64,000 bases of DNA from Flavobacteriaceae bacterium (GTDB taxonomy: Bacteria; Bacteroidota; Bacteroidia; Flavobacteriales; Flavobacteriaceae), in NCBI GenBank assembly GCA_018402385.1, contig JAGYJA010000004.1, forward strand, positions 62,001 through 126,000, written 5' to 3'. The position numbers and the translations under genes were made by a program. The notes beneath the pieces were generated by a model that saw only the letters and a program-made list of their open reading frames with translations, did no database searches and was not told where the DNA came from. Positions 1-7,660 of this stretch are shown in pieces (position 1 is the stretch's first letter; each line of letters starts with the position of its first letter).

Positions 1-334
1 AAGATTGAATGGTTTTTGCCCTGTCTGAAGCTGAAATACCTGTTGTGACTCCACTTCCTTTTAAATCTACAGAGATTGTAAAAGCGGTTTCCATGGGATC
101 TGTATTGCTTCCCACCATCATATGTAAATCGAGTTCTTTACAACGGGATTCAGTGATTGGGGCACAGATGAGACCTCGGCCGTGGGTTGCCATAAAATTG
201 ATCATTTCTGGTGTGACCATTTCGGCAGCAGCTAGGAAATCACCTTCATTTTCTCGGTCTTCATCGTCAACAACTATGATGATTTTACCGTTTTTAATAT
301 CTTCAATGGCTTCTTCAATGGTGTGGAGTTGCAT
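1..334 (-). CDS. ribB: 3,4-dihydroxy-2-butanone 4-phosphate synthase (RibB), 5' part, runs off window
   Basis: Reverse-strand translation from the ATG at 334 begins [17 protein letters not shown] and continues through [24 protein letters not shown] and [15 protein letters not shown], the signature blocks of RibB, which makes the four-carbon precursor of riboflavin from ribulose 5-phosphate. The acidic [10 protein letters not shown] loop binds the divalent metal and substrate. Only about 111 codons lie in the window. In Flavobacteriia this domain is usually fused to GTP cyclohydrolase II (RibBA), which cannot be checked here. A TTG 15 nt further upstream is an alternative start. I see no FMN riboswitch fold in the short leader. 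Confidence 0.93.
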   Translation of the reverse strand, partial: MQLHTIEEAIEDIKNGKIIIVVDDEDRENEGDFLAAAEMVTPEMINFMATHGRGLICAPITESRCKELDLHMMVGSNTDPMETAFTISVDLKGSGVTTGISASDRAKTIQS

Positions 335-386
335 GGCGATGTTTTTCAATTGTAATTAGAATGTTATTGATGATTTTTTTGCAATG

Positions 387-394
387 CAAAGGTA
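387..394 (-). promoter_or_regulatory. Candidate -7 element (TACCTTTG) of ribB
   Basis: On the minus strand 387-394 reads TACCTTTG, an exact match to the Bacteroidota -7 consensus TAnnTTTG, 53 nt before the ribB ATG. The -33 region falls inside the palindrome at 395-422, which lacks a clear TTG. This is inference from the consensus; no start site is known. Confidence 0.45.
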
Positions 395-422
395 TTTAAA
401 CTGTTTATATAAACAGTTTAAA
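395..422. repeat. 28-bp perfect AT-rich palindrome between lptF/G and ribB
   Basis: Positions 395-408 are the exact reverse complement of 409-422 (arm TTTAAACTGTTTAT), with no loop bases. It ends 3 nt after the lptF/G stop codon and directly abuts the candidate ribB -7 element. It could be a weak terminator for the upstream operon or a dimeric operator over the ribB -33 region. It lacks the GC-rich stem and following T-run of a strong intrinsic terminator. Confidence 0.6.
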
Positions 423-424
423 AC

Positions 425-2437
425 TTATTTTAATAGGCTTAAGGTTTCTTTAATTTTTTGTTTAGAATAAAAATAATAGGCAATATAAAGAGGGAATCCA
501 AACAAAATTATAAAATAGTTCCAAGACGAATCTTCATCTTTAATTATTTTACTGATTATTAAATCATTACGTATAATTTTAAACAGATAAACATGAAATA
601 AGATAAAGTTTAAAATGGTTAAAAAGATGATTATGTTAAATAGTATTAATGAAAAAGATTTAACTTCTAAAACACTGATTATGATTGGAAACAAAAGACT
701 AAGAACATATGTAACTGTTGCGCTATTTGTAGCAGACTTCATTTTTGCTAAATGTAACTTTACCTTTCTATGTTTTAGATTTAACAGGTTACCTGTTTTT
801 GATAATTCCTCTTGTGATATACCTTTGTCTTCCAATATTTTTAAAGCTCCTATTCTGAAGTCATTTGAATATCCATACTGTTGATGGTTTTTAACAATAT
901 CAATTAATTTTTCAGTTTCATAGCTATTTAGAATATTTTGTTCCTCTGGAGAAATTTTGATTTCTTGCTTTAAATCTACAATATCTATATCCTCATTTTT
1001 TTGTTTAATTCTAGACAATTTCTTGAAGAAATTCCCTATTGGTTCTGAAACTGAACTTAGGTCAAAAATTCCTTGGTCTGTCGTGGCTCTGTAAGTCAAC
1101 CAAATTCCTAATGGAAGCATTATCATTGTTGAGAGCCAAGCTCCAAAAAAGGGGAGTAATTTTCCGTTTTCAGCGCTGTTTTTTGCAAATATGCCCAGGA
1201 AATGATAAGTGAGGAATATCGAAATGGCAACGACCATAGGAAGACCCATACCGCCTTTTCTTATGATTGCCCCTAATGGTGCTCCCACGAAGAATAAAAT
1301 AATACAACCAAAGGCAATCACATATTTGTCATGCAGCGCAATTTCATATTTATTAAGTCTTTTTTGTTTGTTTTGAAAGTCTATTTTTTTTGCAGTAATG
1401 GTTTGAATGGCACCGTTTACGCTATTGAAAGCGCTTTCAATAATTTGCTTTTTTTCAACATCCAAAGTATAAGCATCTAATATGTTGCTTACCACCATTG
1501 TATCACTGGTTTGTGGCTTAAAGCCACTTTCCAAAGTAGTAATTCCACTGCGCACTTTTAAATCATCAGGAAATTTTTTAATATCTTGATTATAATTTTG
1601 GGACAAGGAGTCCAATTCAATTTTCAACTCGCTTATGCGATACATTTTTTCATTGGAAAGTTCTTGCTCTTCTTCAAGATCAATGTTGTTCATTTCTGAT
1701 AAGTCAATGTTGATCGTATAAGATTCAAAATAACTTTTCGCAAATGGTTTTCTGTTTTGCCTTTTTGGATTATTGGAAATGATTTCATCGTAATAATTTC
1801 CGTCAAAAAGTATTAAGGACAGGGTGTTGGAGCCTTCTTTACTTGTCAATTCTCCATTTTTTGCTTTGATAACGGTGAAATTTCCAACAAGGTTGGGATT
1901 TTTTTTATGAATAATAACATCTTCAAGAAATTGTCCTCTGTCACCACTTTTTTTGGCAACTTTTATTGTAATATCTCCCACGGTACTAAACTGCCCTTCA
2001 GAAATGGCAACTGCCGGTTTTAACTGAGCAATGTTTCTTCTAAGGTTTAAGGATTTATATTCAGACCAAGGAATGACTTCATTAGCAAAATAAAATACGG
2101 TTCCACTAAGGATTAAAATGAAAACCATAAGACTTCTCATGGCTCTTTGAAGTGAAATTCCTGTTGACTTCATAGCGGCAAACTCATACTTTTCAGCAAA
2201 ATTTCCAAACACCATTATTGAGGAAACCAAAATGGTTAGCGGCAACACCAAGGGAATTAGTTTTGGAGAAAAATACAAGAGAAACCTCAATATAATATCA
2301 AGGTCTAAATCTTTTCCGGCGAGTTCAGAAATATAAAGCCAGATGGTTTGTAAGACAAATATAAACATCAGTATTAAAAACACACTGATGAAGGTCTTTA
2401 AATAAGAAACCAGTATATATCTATCTAATATTTTCAA
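425..2437 (-). CDS. LptF/LptG family LPS export permease
   Basis: A 670-residue inner-membrane protein of the YjgP/YjgQ (LptF/LptG) family, the permease of the ABC machine that extracts LPS from the inner membrane for transport across the periplasm. It opens MKILDRYILVSYLKTF, the typical family start, followed by three hydrophobic segments (about 10-35, 55-80, 100-120). A periplasmic jellyroll-type region comes next (about 130-370), then three more membrane segments (about 370-450). A C-terminal extension of roughly 200 residues carries further hydrophobic segments (about 575-650), making it much longer than E. coli LptF (about 366 residues). It follows lolA by 4 nt and ftsK beyond, so it is probably the last gene of that operon. 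LptF and LptG cannot be told apart here. Confidence 0.9.
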   Translation of the reverse strand: MKILDRYILVSYLKTFISVFLILMFIFVLQTIWLYISELAGKDLDLDIILRFLLYFSPKLIPLVLPLTILVSSIMVFGNFAEKYEFAAMKSTGISLQRAMRSLMVFILILSGTVFYFANEVIPWSEYKSLNLRRNIAQLKPAVAISEGQFSTVGDITIKVAKKSGDRGQFLEDVIIHKKNPNLVGNFTVIKAKNGELTSKEGSNTLSLILFDGNYYDEIISNNPKRQNRKPFAKSYFESYTINIDLSEMNNIDLEEEQELSNEKMYRISELKIELDSLSQNYNQDIKKFPDDLKVRSGITTLESGFKPQTSDTMVVSNILDAYTLDVEKKQIIESAFNSVNGAIQTITAKKIDFQNKQKRLNKYEIALHDKYVIAFGCIILFFVGAPLGAIIRKGGMGLPMVVAISIFLTYHFLGIFAKNSAENGKLLPFFGAWLSTMIMLPLGIWLTYRATTDQGIFDLSSVSEPIGNFFKKLSRIKQKNEDIDIVDLKQEIKISPEEQNILNSYETEKLIDIVKNHQQYGYSNDFRIGALKILEDKGISQEELSKTGNLLNLKHRKVKLHLAKMKSATNSATVTYVLSLLFPIIISVLEVKSFSLILFNIIIFLTILNFILFHVYLFKIIRNDLIISKIIKDEDSSWNYFIILFGFPLYIAYYFYSKQKIKETLSLLK

Positions 2438-2441
2438 GTTA

Positions 2442-3086
2442 TTAATCCAAATTGTTTATGTAGTAATTTTTATACTTGGATGCATCAAAAGTAAACATAG
2501 AGTTTGGAATGGGCTGGTTTGTTTTAAATGAATTTACAGTAATTGTAATTTCAGTACCATTATCTTGACGTTGAATCAACTTGTAGATGTGTTTTGTTTG
2601 CTGATCAATGCCTAGAAGTATATCTTTTATTTCAGCTTTATTATCTATGGGCTTTAATTGAACATATTGAATTTTTCTTCCTCTAACATCCTGTACAATA
2701 TCCCATTTGTAAGTATATCCATTTTCATAAAAGGTGAGCATTTTTGAAGGCGTGATGTCACCATCATTTTCCGGATTGTGATTTGAAATTGTAATTTCCT
2801 CATCTTCGGGGATAATGGTGTGCAATTTTATGCCGTCAAAAAGCATGGTGGTTCCCATGAGATTGAGCACATATTTATCGCCTTTCAAAGTGACATCCCC
2901 ACGGGTTTCCTGGTTGATGTTTTCTTTGTTGTTTTTTAGTGTATATCTAAATTCAATCTGAATGTTATCATAGCTTTTTACTTTTGCTGAAACCTCATTC
3001 AAAAGAGTTTTTGCGCGCTGTGCATCCTGAGCTTGAACGGTGGTCAATGTAAAAATGGTAATTAATAATAAAAGTACTTTTTTCAT
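2442..3086 (-). CDS. LolA-like outer-membrane lipoprotein carrier protein
   Basis: A periplasmic protein of 214 residues with a signal peptide (MKKVLLLLITIFTLTTVQAQ) followed by a mature domain typical of Bacteroidota LolA-like carriers (blocks TRGDVTLKGDKYVL and DGIKLHTIIPEDEEI). The family ferries lipoproteins from the inner to the outer membrane. I chose the ATG at 3086 because it starts exactly at the signal peptide. The alternative ATG at 3110 would add MKLNNLKQ and overlap ftsK by 14 nt. Its position between ftsK and an LPS permease gene fits an envelope-biogenesis operon. Confidence 0.85.
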   Translation of the reverse strand: MKKVLLLLITIFTLTTVQAQDAQRAKTLLNEVSAKVKSYDNIQIEFRYTLKNNKENINQETRGDVTLKGDKYVLNLMGTTMLFDGIKLHTIIPEDEEITISNHNPENDGDITPSKMLTFYENGYTYKWDIVQDVRGRKIQYVQLKPIDNKAEIKDILLGIDQQTKHIYKLIQRQDNGTEITITVNSFKTNQPIPNSMFTFDASKYKNYYINNLD

Positions 3087-3096
3087 CTGTTTCAAA

Positions 3097-5436
3097 TTAT
3101 TCAGTTTCATTATTTAAAAGTTGATTGAGAGCTTCGATTGTTGGAACCAATACTTGTCTGGCTTTACTGCCTTCAAAGGGACCTACAATGCCGGCGGCTT
3201 CCAGTTGGTCAATGATTCTGCCGGCGCGGTTGTACCCCAACTTTAACTTTCGCTGCAAAAGCGATGCCGAACCTTGTTGTGCAATCACTAATACTTCTGC
3301 TGCCTCCCTGAACATGGCATCTCTTTCGTCGATTCCTATATCAAGATTTGTGCCACCCTCTTCACTACTGTATTCCGGTAGAATGTGGGCACTGGCATAG
3401 GCTCGTTGGGAACCAATATAGTTTGTAATTTGTTCAACTTCAGGAGTATCTACAAAGGCACATTGCAGTCTGGTTAATTCATTTCCTTGCGTAAAAAGCA
3501 TATCACCTCGACCAATTAATTGGTCTGCGCCGGAATTATCCAATATGGTTCTTGAATCAATTTTTGAAGTGACCCTAAATGCTATTCGTGCCGGGAAATT
3601 TGCTTTAATAATTCCTGTAATCACATTCACAGACGGACGTTGCGTAGCGATAATCAAATGGATTCCAATTGCCCGGGCAAGCTGTGCCAATCTTGCAATG
3701 GGGGTTTCCACTTCCTTTCCGGCTGTCATGATCAAATCTGCAAATTCATCGACCACAAGTACAATGTATGGTAGAAATTTATGACCATCATTAGGGTTTA
3801 GTTTTCTGGCTTTGAACTTTGCATTGTATTCTGCAATGTTTCTCACCATGGCGTCTTTAAGCAAGTCGTAACGCTGGTCCATTTCAATACATAAGGAGTT
3901 GAGCGTATTAATTACTTTACTATTGTCTGTAATAATGGCATCGTCTGTGTCTGGTAATTTTGCCAAATAATGACGTTCAATTTTATTAAAAAGGGTGAGT
4001 TCTACTTTTTTAGGGTCAACCAATACAAATTTTACTTCGGCGGGATGTTTTTTATAGAGTAGGGAAGTGAGTATGGCATTTAATCCAACCGATTTTCCTT
4101 GTCCGGTAGCACCGGCCATCAATAAGTGTGGCATTTTAGCTAAATCCACCACAAATGTTTCATTGGAAATTGTTTTTCCGAGTGCAAGTGGTAATTCCAT
4201 TTCAGCATTCTGAAATTTTGGGGAGGCGATTACTGACCGCATAGAAACCATTTTTGGGTTTTTATTGGGCACTTCAATACCAATGGTACCTTTTCCGGGT
4301 ATGGGTGCAATAATACGTATTCCTAAAGCTGAAAGCGAAAGCGCAATATCATCCTCCAGATTCTTAATTTTGGAAATTCTAATACCAGCTTCGGGGATGA
4401 TTTCATAGAGTGTTACTGTGGGGCCAACTGTGGCTTTGATTTGGTCAATTTCTATTTTGTAATTTCTCAGGGTTTCAACAATGGTGTTTTTGTTTTGTTC
4501 AAGTTCATCCTGGTCAATCGTAATACCGGTGTTTGCATTGTATTCTTTTAATAATTCCAGCGTGGGGAATTTGTAATTGCCCAATTCCAGTTTTGGATCA
4601 AACTCACCAAAGTCTTTAACCAATTTATTGCTCAATACTTCAACCTCTTCTTCATCTTCTACTTGTTCTACTTCTAGTGATAAATCGTTTTCATTTTCAG
4701 GTTTAATAACAATTTTCTCTTTTTCTTTGGGTGGTTCAGGTTCAAAAATTGTTTTGTCTTCTATTTTTGTTTCATGAAGGGGAATTGTTTCACTTTTTGT
4801 TTCAACTTCAGTTTCGCTTTTCGCGGAAGCAATTTCTTCTTTTAATTTTGCTTTCTTATCCTTGAAGTAAGAGATCACTTTATCTGGTGTAAGTTTGAAT
4901 TTTGAAATAATGTAAGCCAAAAATAAAAATGCCATTAAAAGCACAGTGCCAACAAAACCAAGGTAATCCTGAAGAAAACTATTCATTTCAAAACCAATGA
5001 CACCACCTAATAAGGCCGATTTTGAAGCAAAAAATCCGAAAAATACAGAAAGCCAAACCATTATTAAAACACCCCAAAACCATAAATGTTTGAGTCTTTT
5101 TTTTCGAAGACTTAAAAACAAATAAATCCCGCTTATAATAATCAGAAAACTTAAAATTAGAGCGGCAACTCCAAATCCTTGATAAACAAAAAAATCACTT
5201 ACCCAGGCACCAAATTTATTAAGTAAATTTTCTGCTTGTTCTTCCCGGTCTGTGAATTTTGAAAGAGTGCTTTGGTCTGCTTGCCAGGTGAAAAAATAAG
5301 AAATAAAAGAGAGACTTAAAGCGGCGCCAAGAATGATAAAAAAAACACCAAGAATAACTTGTTGTTGCTTTCCAATTTGAAACTTGGGGACATTAAATTT
5401 ATTATTTATGGATTTATTAGCTTTCTTTTCTGCCAT
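3097..5436 (-). CDS. ftsK: DNA translocase FtsK
   Basis: A 779-residue FtsK/SpoIIIE translocase that pumps chromosomal DNA through the closing septum and activates XerCD recombination at dif. Four membrane segments lie at about 28-50, 88-110, 118-137 and 156-178, followed by a short acidic linker (200-270). The motor has Walker A GATGQGKS at 442-449 and a Walker B region VLVVDEFADLI. The final 65 residues contain the DNA-reading gamma winged helix (block LLQRKLKLGYNRAGRI). The start MAEKKANKS is followed by a basic stretch. It is the first gene of the ftsK-lolA-lptF/G run; 151 nt of non-coding DNA separates it from the symporter stop. Confidence 0.96.
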   Translation of the reverse strand: MAEKKANKSINNKFNVPKFQIGKQQQVILGVFFIILGAALSLSFISYFFTWQADQSTLSKFTDREEQAENLLNKFGAWVSDFFVYQGFGVAALILSFLIIISGIYLFLSLRKKRLKHLWFWGVLIMVWLSVFFGFFASKSALLGGVIGFEMNSFLQDYLGFVGTVLLMAFLFLAYIISKFKLTPDKVISYFKDKKAKLKEEIASAKSETEVETKSETIPLHETKIEDKTIFEPEPPKEKEKIVIKPENENDLSLEVEQVEDEEEVEVLSNKLVKDFGEFDPKLELGNYKFPTLELLKEYNANTGITIDQDELEQNKNTIVETLRNYKIEIDQIKATVGPTVTLYEIIPEAGIRISKIKNLEDDIALSLSALGIRIIAPIPGKGTIGIEVPNKNPKMVSMRSVIASPKFQNAEMELPLALGKTISNETFVVDLAKMPHLLMAGATGQGKSVGLNAILTSLLYKKHPAEVKFVLVDPKKVELTLFNKIERHYLAKLPDTDDAIITDNSKVINTLNSLCIEMDQRYDLLKDAMVRNIAEYNAKFKARKLNPNDGHKFLPYIVLVVDEFADLIMTAGKEVETPIARLAQLARAIGIHLIIATQRPSVNVITGIIKANFPARIAFRVTSKIDSRTILDNSGADQLIGRGDMLFTQGNELTRLQCAFVDTPEVEQITNYIGSQRAYASAHILPEYSSEEGGTNLDIGIDERDAMFREAAEVLVIAQQGSASLLQRKLKLGYNRAGRIIDQLEAAGIVGPFEGSKARQVLVPTIEALNQLLNNETE

Positions 5437-5587
5437 GAATGATTAAATATGATGAAACAAAAGTACAAATTGTTAACGGTATAACGTTTAAAAAATTCTA
5501 AATTCCAAGTACGAAATTCCATTCCCGATAGCTATTAGGAACAAATTTCAAATCGCAATACATAAAAGCGACTAGGACTCGAATCAA

Positions 5588-7264
5588 CTATTGTTTTTTA
5601 CTTACTAATTGAATTATCAATGCTAAGGCTATCACTACTACACACCCAAAAAGATTGAGCCATAAATAGGGCATCCAGTCAAACCACCATCCATAAATAA
5701 CAATAGCTTGTGTGATGAGTGCTGCAATGAAAACCGCATTTCCTTTTACATATTTAATAAAAAAGGCGAGTAAAAAGATACCCAAAACATTCCCATAAAA
5801 TATGGAACCAATGATGTTAACAAGTTGAATTAAATTATCAAACAAATTAGCCACACAGGCAATACTTATAGCAATGATTCCCCATAAGAGTGTAAACCAC
5901 TTTGAGGCTTTAAGAAAGTGGTTTTCATTACCTCCGGAGGATTTATTACGTTTGTATAAATCCATCGTTGTAGTGGTGGCCAGGGCATTGAGCTCTGAAG
6001 CAGTTGAAGACATAGCTGCACTCAAAATTACAGCAAGTAGTAAACCAATCAATCCGCGAGGCAGGTTGTTCAATATAAAATGAATAAACACATAGTCTTT
6101 GTCATTTGTTTCAACCAAGTTACTTGCTTTACTGATAAGTTCTTTAGCTTCTTCACGGTATGACTGGTCTTGGGCGTCCAAACTCACAATGCTTTCCTGA
6201 TAGATGGTTTTATCTGAGTTGTTTTCTTTATTTGTAAAGTTGTAAATAGCTTGTTGTTTGGATTCAAAATTGGCTTGTTGTTTTGCTTCTAAGCTTTTGT
6301 ATTCTTCTGCATAATCAGAATTTAAGACGGTGCTTGTTGCCACCGGATTAAAATTTAAAGGTGACGCATTGAATTGATAAAATACAAATACCATTACTCC
6401 AACAAGTAGAATAAAAAATTGCATAGGCACTTTAAGAATACCGTTCATTATAAGTCCCATTTGACTCTGTTTGATCGATTTTCCGGAAAGATAACGTTGT
6501 ACCTGACTTTGGTCGGTACCAAAATATGATAAAGCCAAAAAAGTTCCGCCAATAATACCACTCCAAAAGGTGTAACGATTATCAAGGTTAAATGAAAAAT
6601 CAATAATATCCATTTTTCCGCTGGCTCCGGCTATATCGAGCGCATTTGAAAAGGTAATGTTTTCAGGTAAATAACTGAGGATAATAAAAAACGCAGCAAA
6701 CATCCCGGCAAAAATGACCCCCATTTGTTGTTTTTGAGTAACACTTACAGCGTTTGTACCGCCGGAGACTGTATAAATAATTACCAAAATACCGATAATA
6801 ATATTCAAATAAATTAAATTCCAACCCAAAACAGCTGAAAGAATAATAGCAGGGGCAAAGATGGTAATTCCGGCAGCGAGCCCACGTTGGATAAGGAAAA
6901 GTATCGCTGTGAGTGAACGTGTTTTTAAATCAAACCGGTTTTCAAGAAATTCATAAGCGGTATAGACATTAAGCCTGTGATAAATGGGTATAAATACCAT
7001 ACAAATAACTACCATTGCAATTGGAAGACCAAAGTAAAATTGCACAAAACCCATCCCATCGTGAAATGCCTGACCGGGTGTGGAAAGAAAGGTAATCGCA
7101 CTGGCTTGAGTTGCCATTACTGACAAACCAATGGTCCACCAGTTTGAAGTGTTTCCACCCTTTAAAAAATCCTGTACATTTCTGCTGCCGCGAGTTTTCC
7201 ATACGCCATAACTTACAATAAATACAAGGGTTCCAATAAGAACGATCCAATCAATTAGTTCCAT
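5588..7264 (-). CDS. Sodium:solute symporter family transporter
   Basis: A 558-residue permease of the SSS (SLC5-like) family with about 13 hydrophobic segments. It starts MELIDWIVLIGTLVFIVSYG and contains VMATQASAITFLSTPGQAF and a SAAMSSTASELNALATTT stretch that corresponds to the Na+-binding region of the LeuT fold. A hydrophilic loop of about 90 residues at 320-410 is unusual but seen in Bacteroidota members. The substrate cannot be read from sequence. It starts 1 nt after the stop of a 35-codon membrane ORF and lies downstream of a PIG-L deacetylase, so uptake of a sugar or N-acetylated compound is a reasonable inference. Confidence 0.88.
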   Translation of the reverse strand: MELIDWIVLIGTLVFIVSYGVWKTRGSRNVQDFLKGGNTSNWWTIGLSVMATQASAITFLSTPGQAFHDGMGFVQFYFGLPIAMVVICMVFIPIYHRLNVYTAYEFLENRFDLKTRSLTAILFLIQRGLAAGITIFAPAIILSAVLGWNLIYLNIIIGILVIIYTVSGGTNAVSVTQKQQMGVIFAGMFAAFFIILSYLPENITFSNALDIAGASGKMDIIDFSFNLDNRYTFWSGIIGGTFLALSYFGTDQSQVQRYLSGKSIKQSQMGLIMNGILKVPMQFFILLVGVMVFVFYQFNASPLNFNPVATSTVLNSDYAEEYKSLEAKQQANFESKQQAIYNFTNKENNSDKTIYQESIVSLDAQDQSYREEAKELISKASNLVETNDKDYVFIHFILNNLPRGLIGLLLAVILSAAMSSTASELNALATTTTMDLYKRNKSSGGNENHFLKASKWFTLLWGIIAISIACVANLFDNLIQLVNIIGSIFYGNVLGIFLLAFFIKYVKGNAVFIAALITQAIVIYGWWFDWMPYLWLNLFGCVVVIALALIIQLVSKKQ

Positions 7265-7265
7265 C

Positions 7266-7373
7266 TTAAGTTAAGGCTTTCATTAAAATGTAAAACAAAA
7301 TGATGTAAATAGCATTGCAAACCAAAACGATGGTGTATGAATTCTTCCAGGTGTATTTTTCAACCTTATTCAT
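7266..7373 (-). CDS. Small single-span membrane protein upstream of symporter
   Basis: An ORF of 35 codons, read directly from the minus strand, beginning MNKVEKYTWKNSY and ending with a hydrophobic helix (TIVLVCNAIYIILFYILM) before KALT and a stop. Its ATG overlaps the stop of the upstream gene as ATGA (7370-7373), and its TAA is separated by one base from the symporter ATG at 7264. This tight coupling, together with a clear membrane segment after an amphipathic N-terminus, supports a real gene, perhaps a small companion subunit of the symporter. No known family is recognised. Confidence 0.65.
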   Translation of the reverse strand: MNKVEKYTWKNSYTIVLVCNAIYIILFYILMKALT

Positions 7374-7651
7374 TTGTTGTTTTTAAATTTTATTGCATAA
7401 TAGATAAAGCCGGTGAGGTGAGGTAAAAATAAAAACCCTAATAGCCATACAACTATTTCAAGTTGTGAAACATTTTTTTGATTATTAAGATGATAAGTAC
7501 CAATTAAAATGAAAAATAAAGTAAATAATAAGCCAACAAGAAGTAAAATTAGTGGGAATATTTTAAAGTTAAAAAAGCTTAGAAAAAAGCCAAGTAATAA
7601 AAAAGCCCCACTAATTATAAAGCTATAAAGATATTTCTTTTCTATGGTCAT
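7370..7651 (-). CDS. Small membrane protein, PLDc_N-like
   Basis: A 93-residue protein with three hydrophobic segments (about 8-30, 34-55, 66-88) and a basic tail (KFKNNK). The last segment, WLLGFLFLPHLTGFIYYAIKF, resembles the short two- to three-helix PLDc_N modules that occur alone in Bacteroidota. It lies 9 nt after the PIG-L stop and its TGA overlaps the next ATG, so it is part of the operon feeding the symporter. The function is unknown. Confidence 0.65.
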   Translation of the reverse strand: MTIEKKYLYSFIISGAFLLLGFFLSFFNFKIFPLILLLVGLLFTLFFILIGTYHLNNQKNVSQLEIVVWLLGFLFLPHLTGFIYYAIKFKNNK

Positions 7652-7660
7652 AGAATTTAT

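Noticed and set aside
9-359. Plus-strand 116-codon ORF
   Set aside because: It is antisense to the clearly recognisable RibB coding sequence on the minus strand and has a low-complexity Ser-rich composition.
335-424. FMN riboswitch upstream of ribB
   Set aside because: The leader is too short and AT-rich, and none of the conserved RFN-element segments is present.
5437-5587. Possible small gene or RNA in the 151-nt gap between ftsK and the symporter
   Set aside because: No ORF with a credible start, no stable hairpin; only AT-rich sequence was seen.
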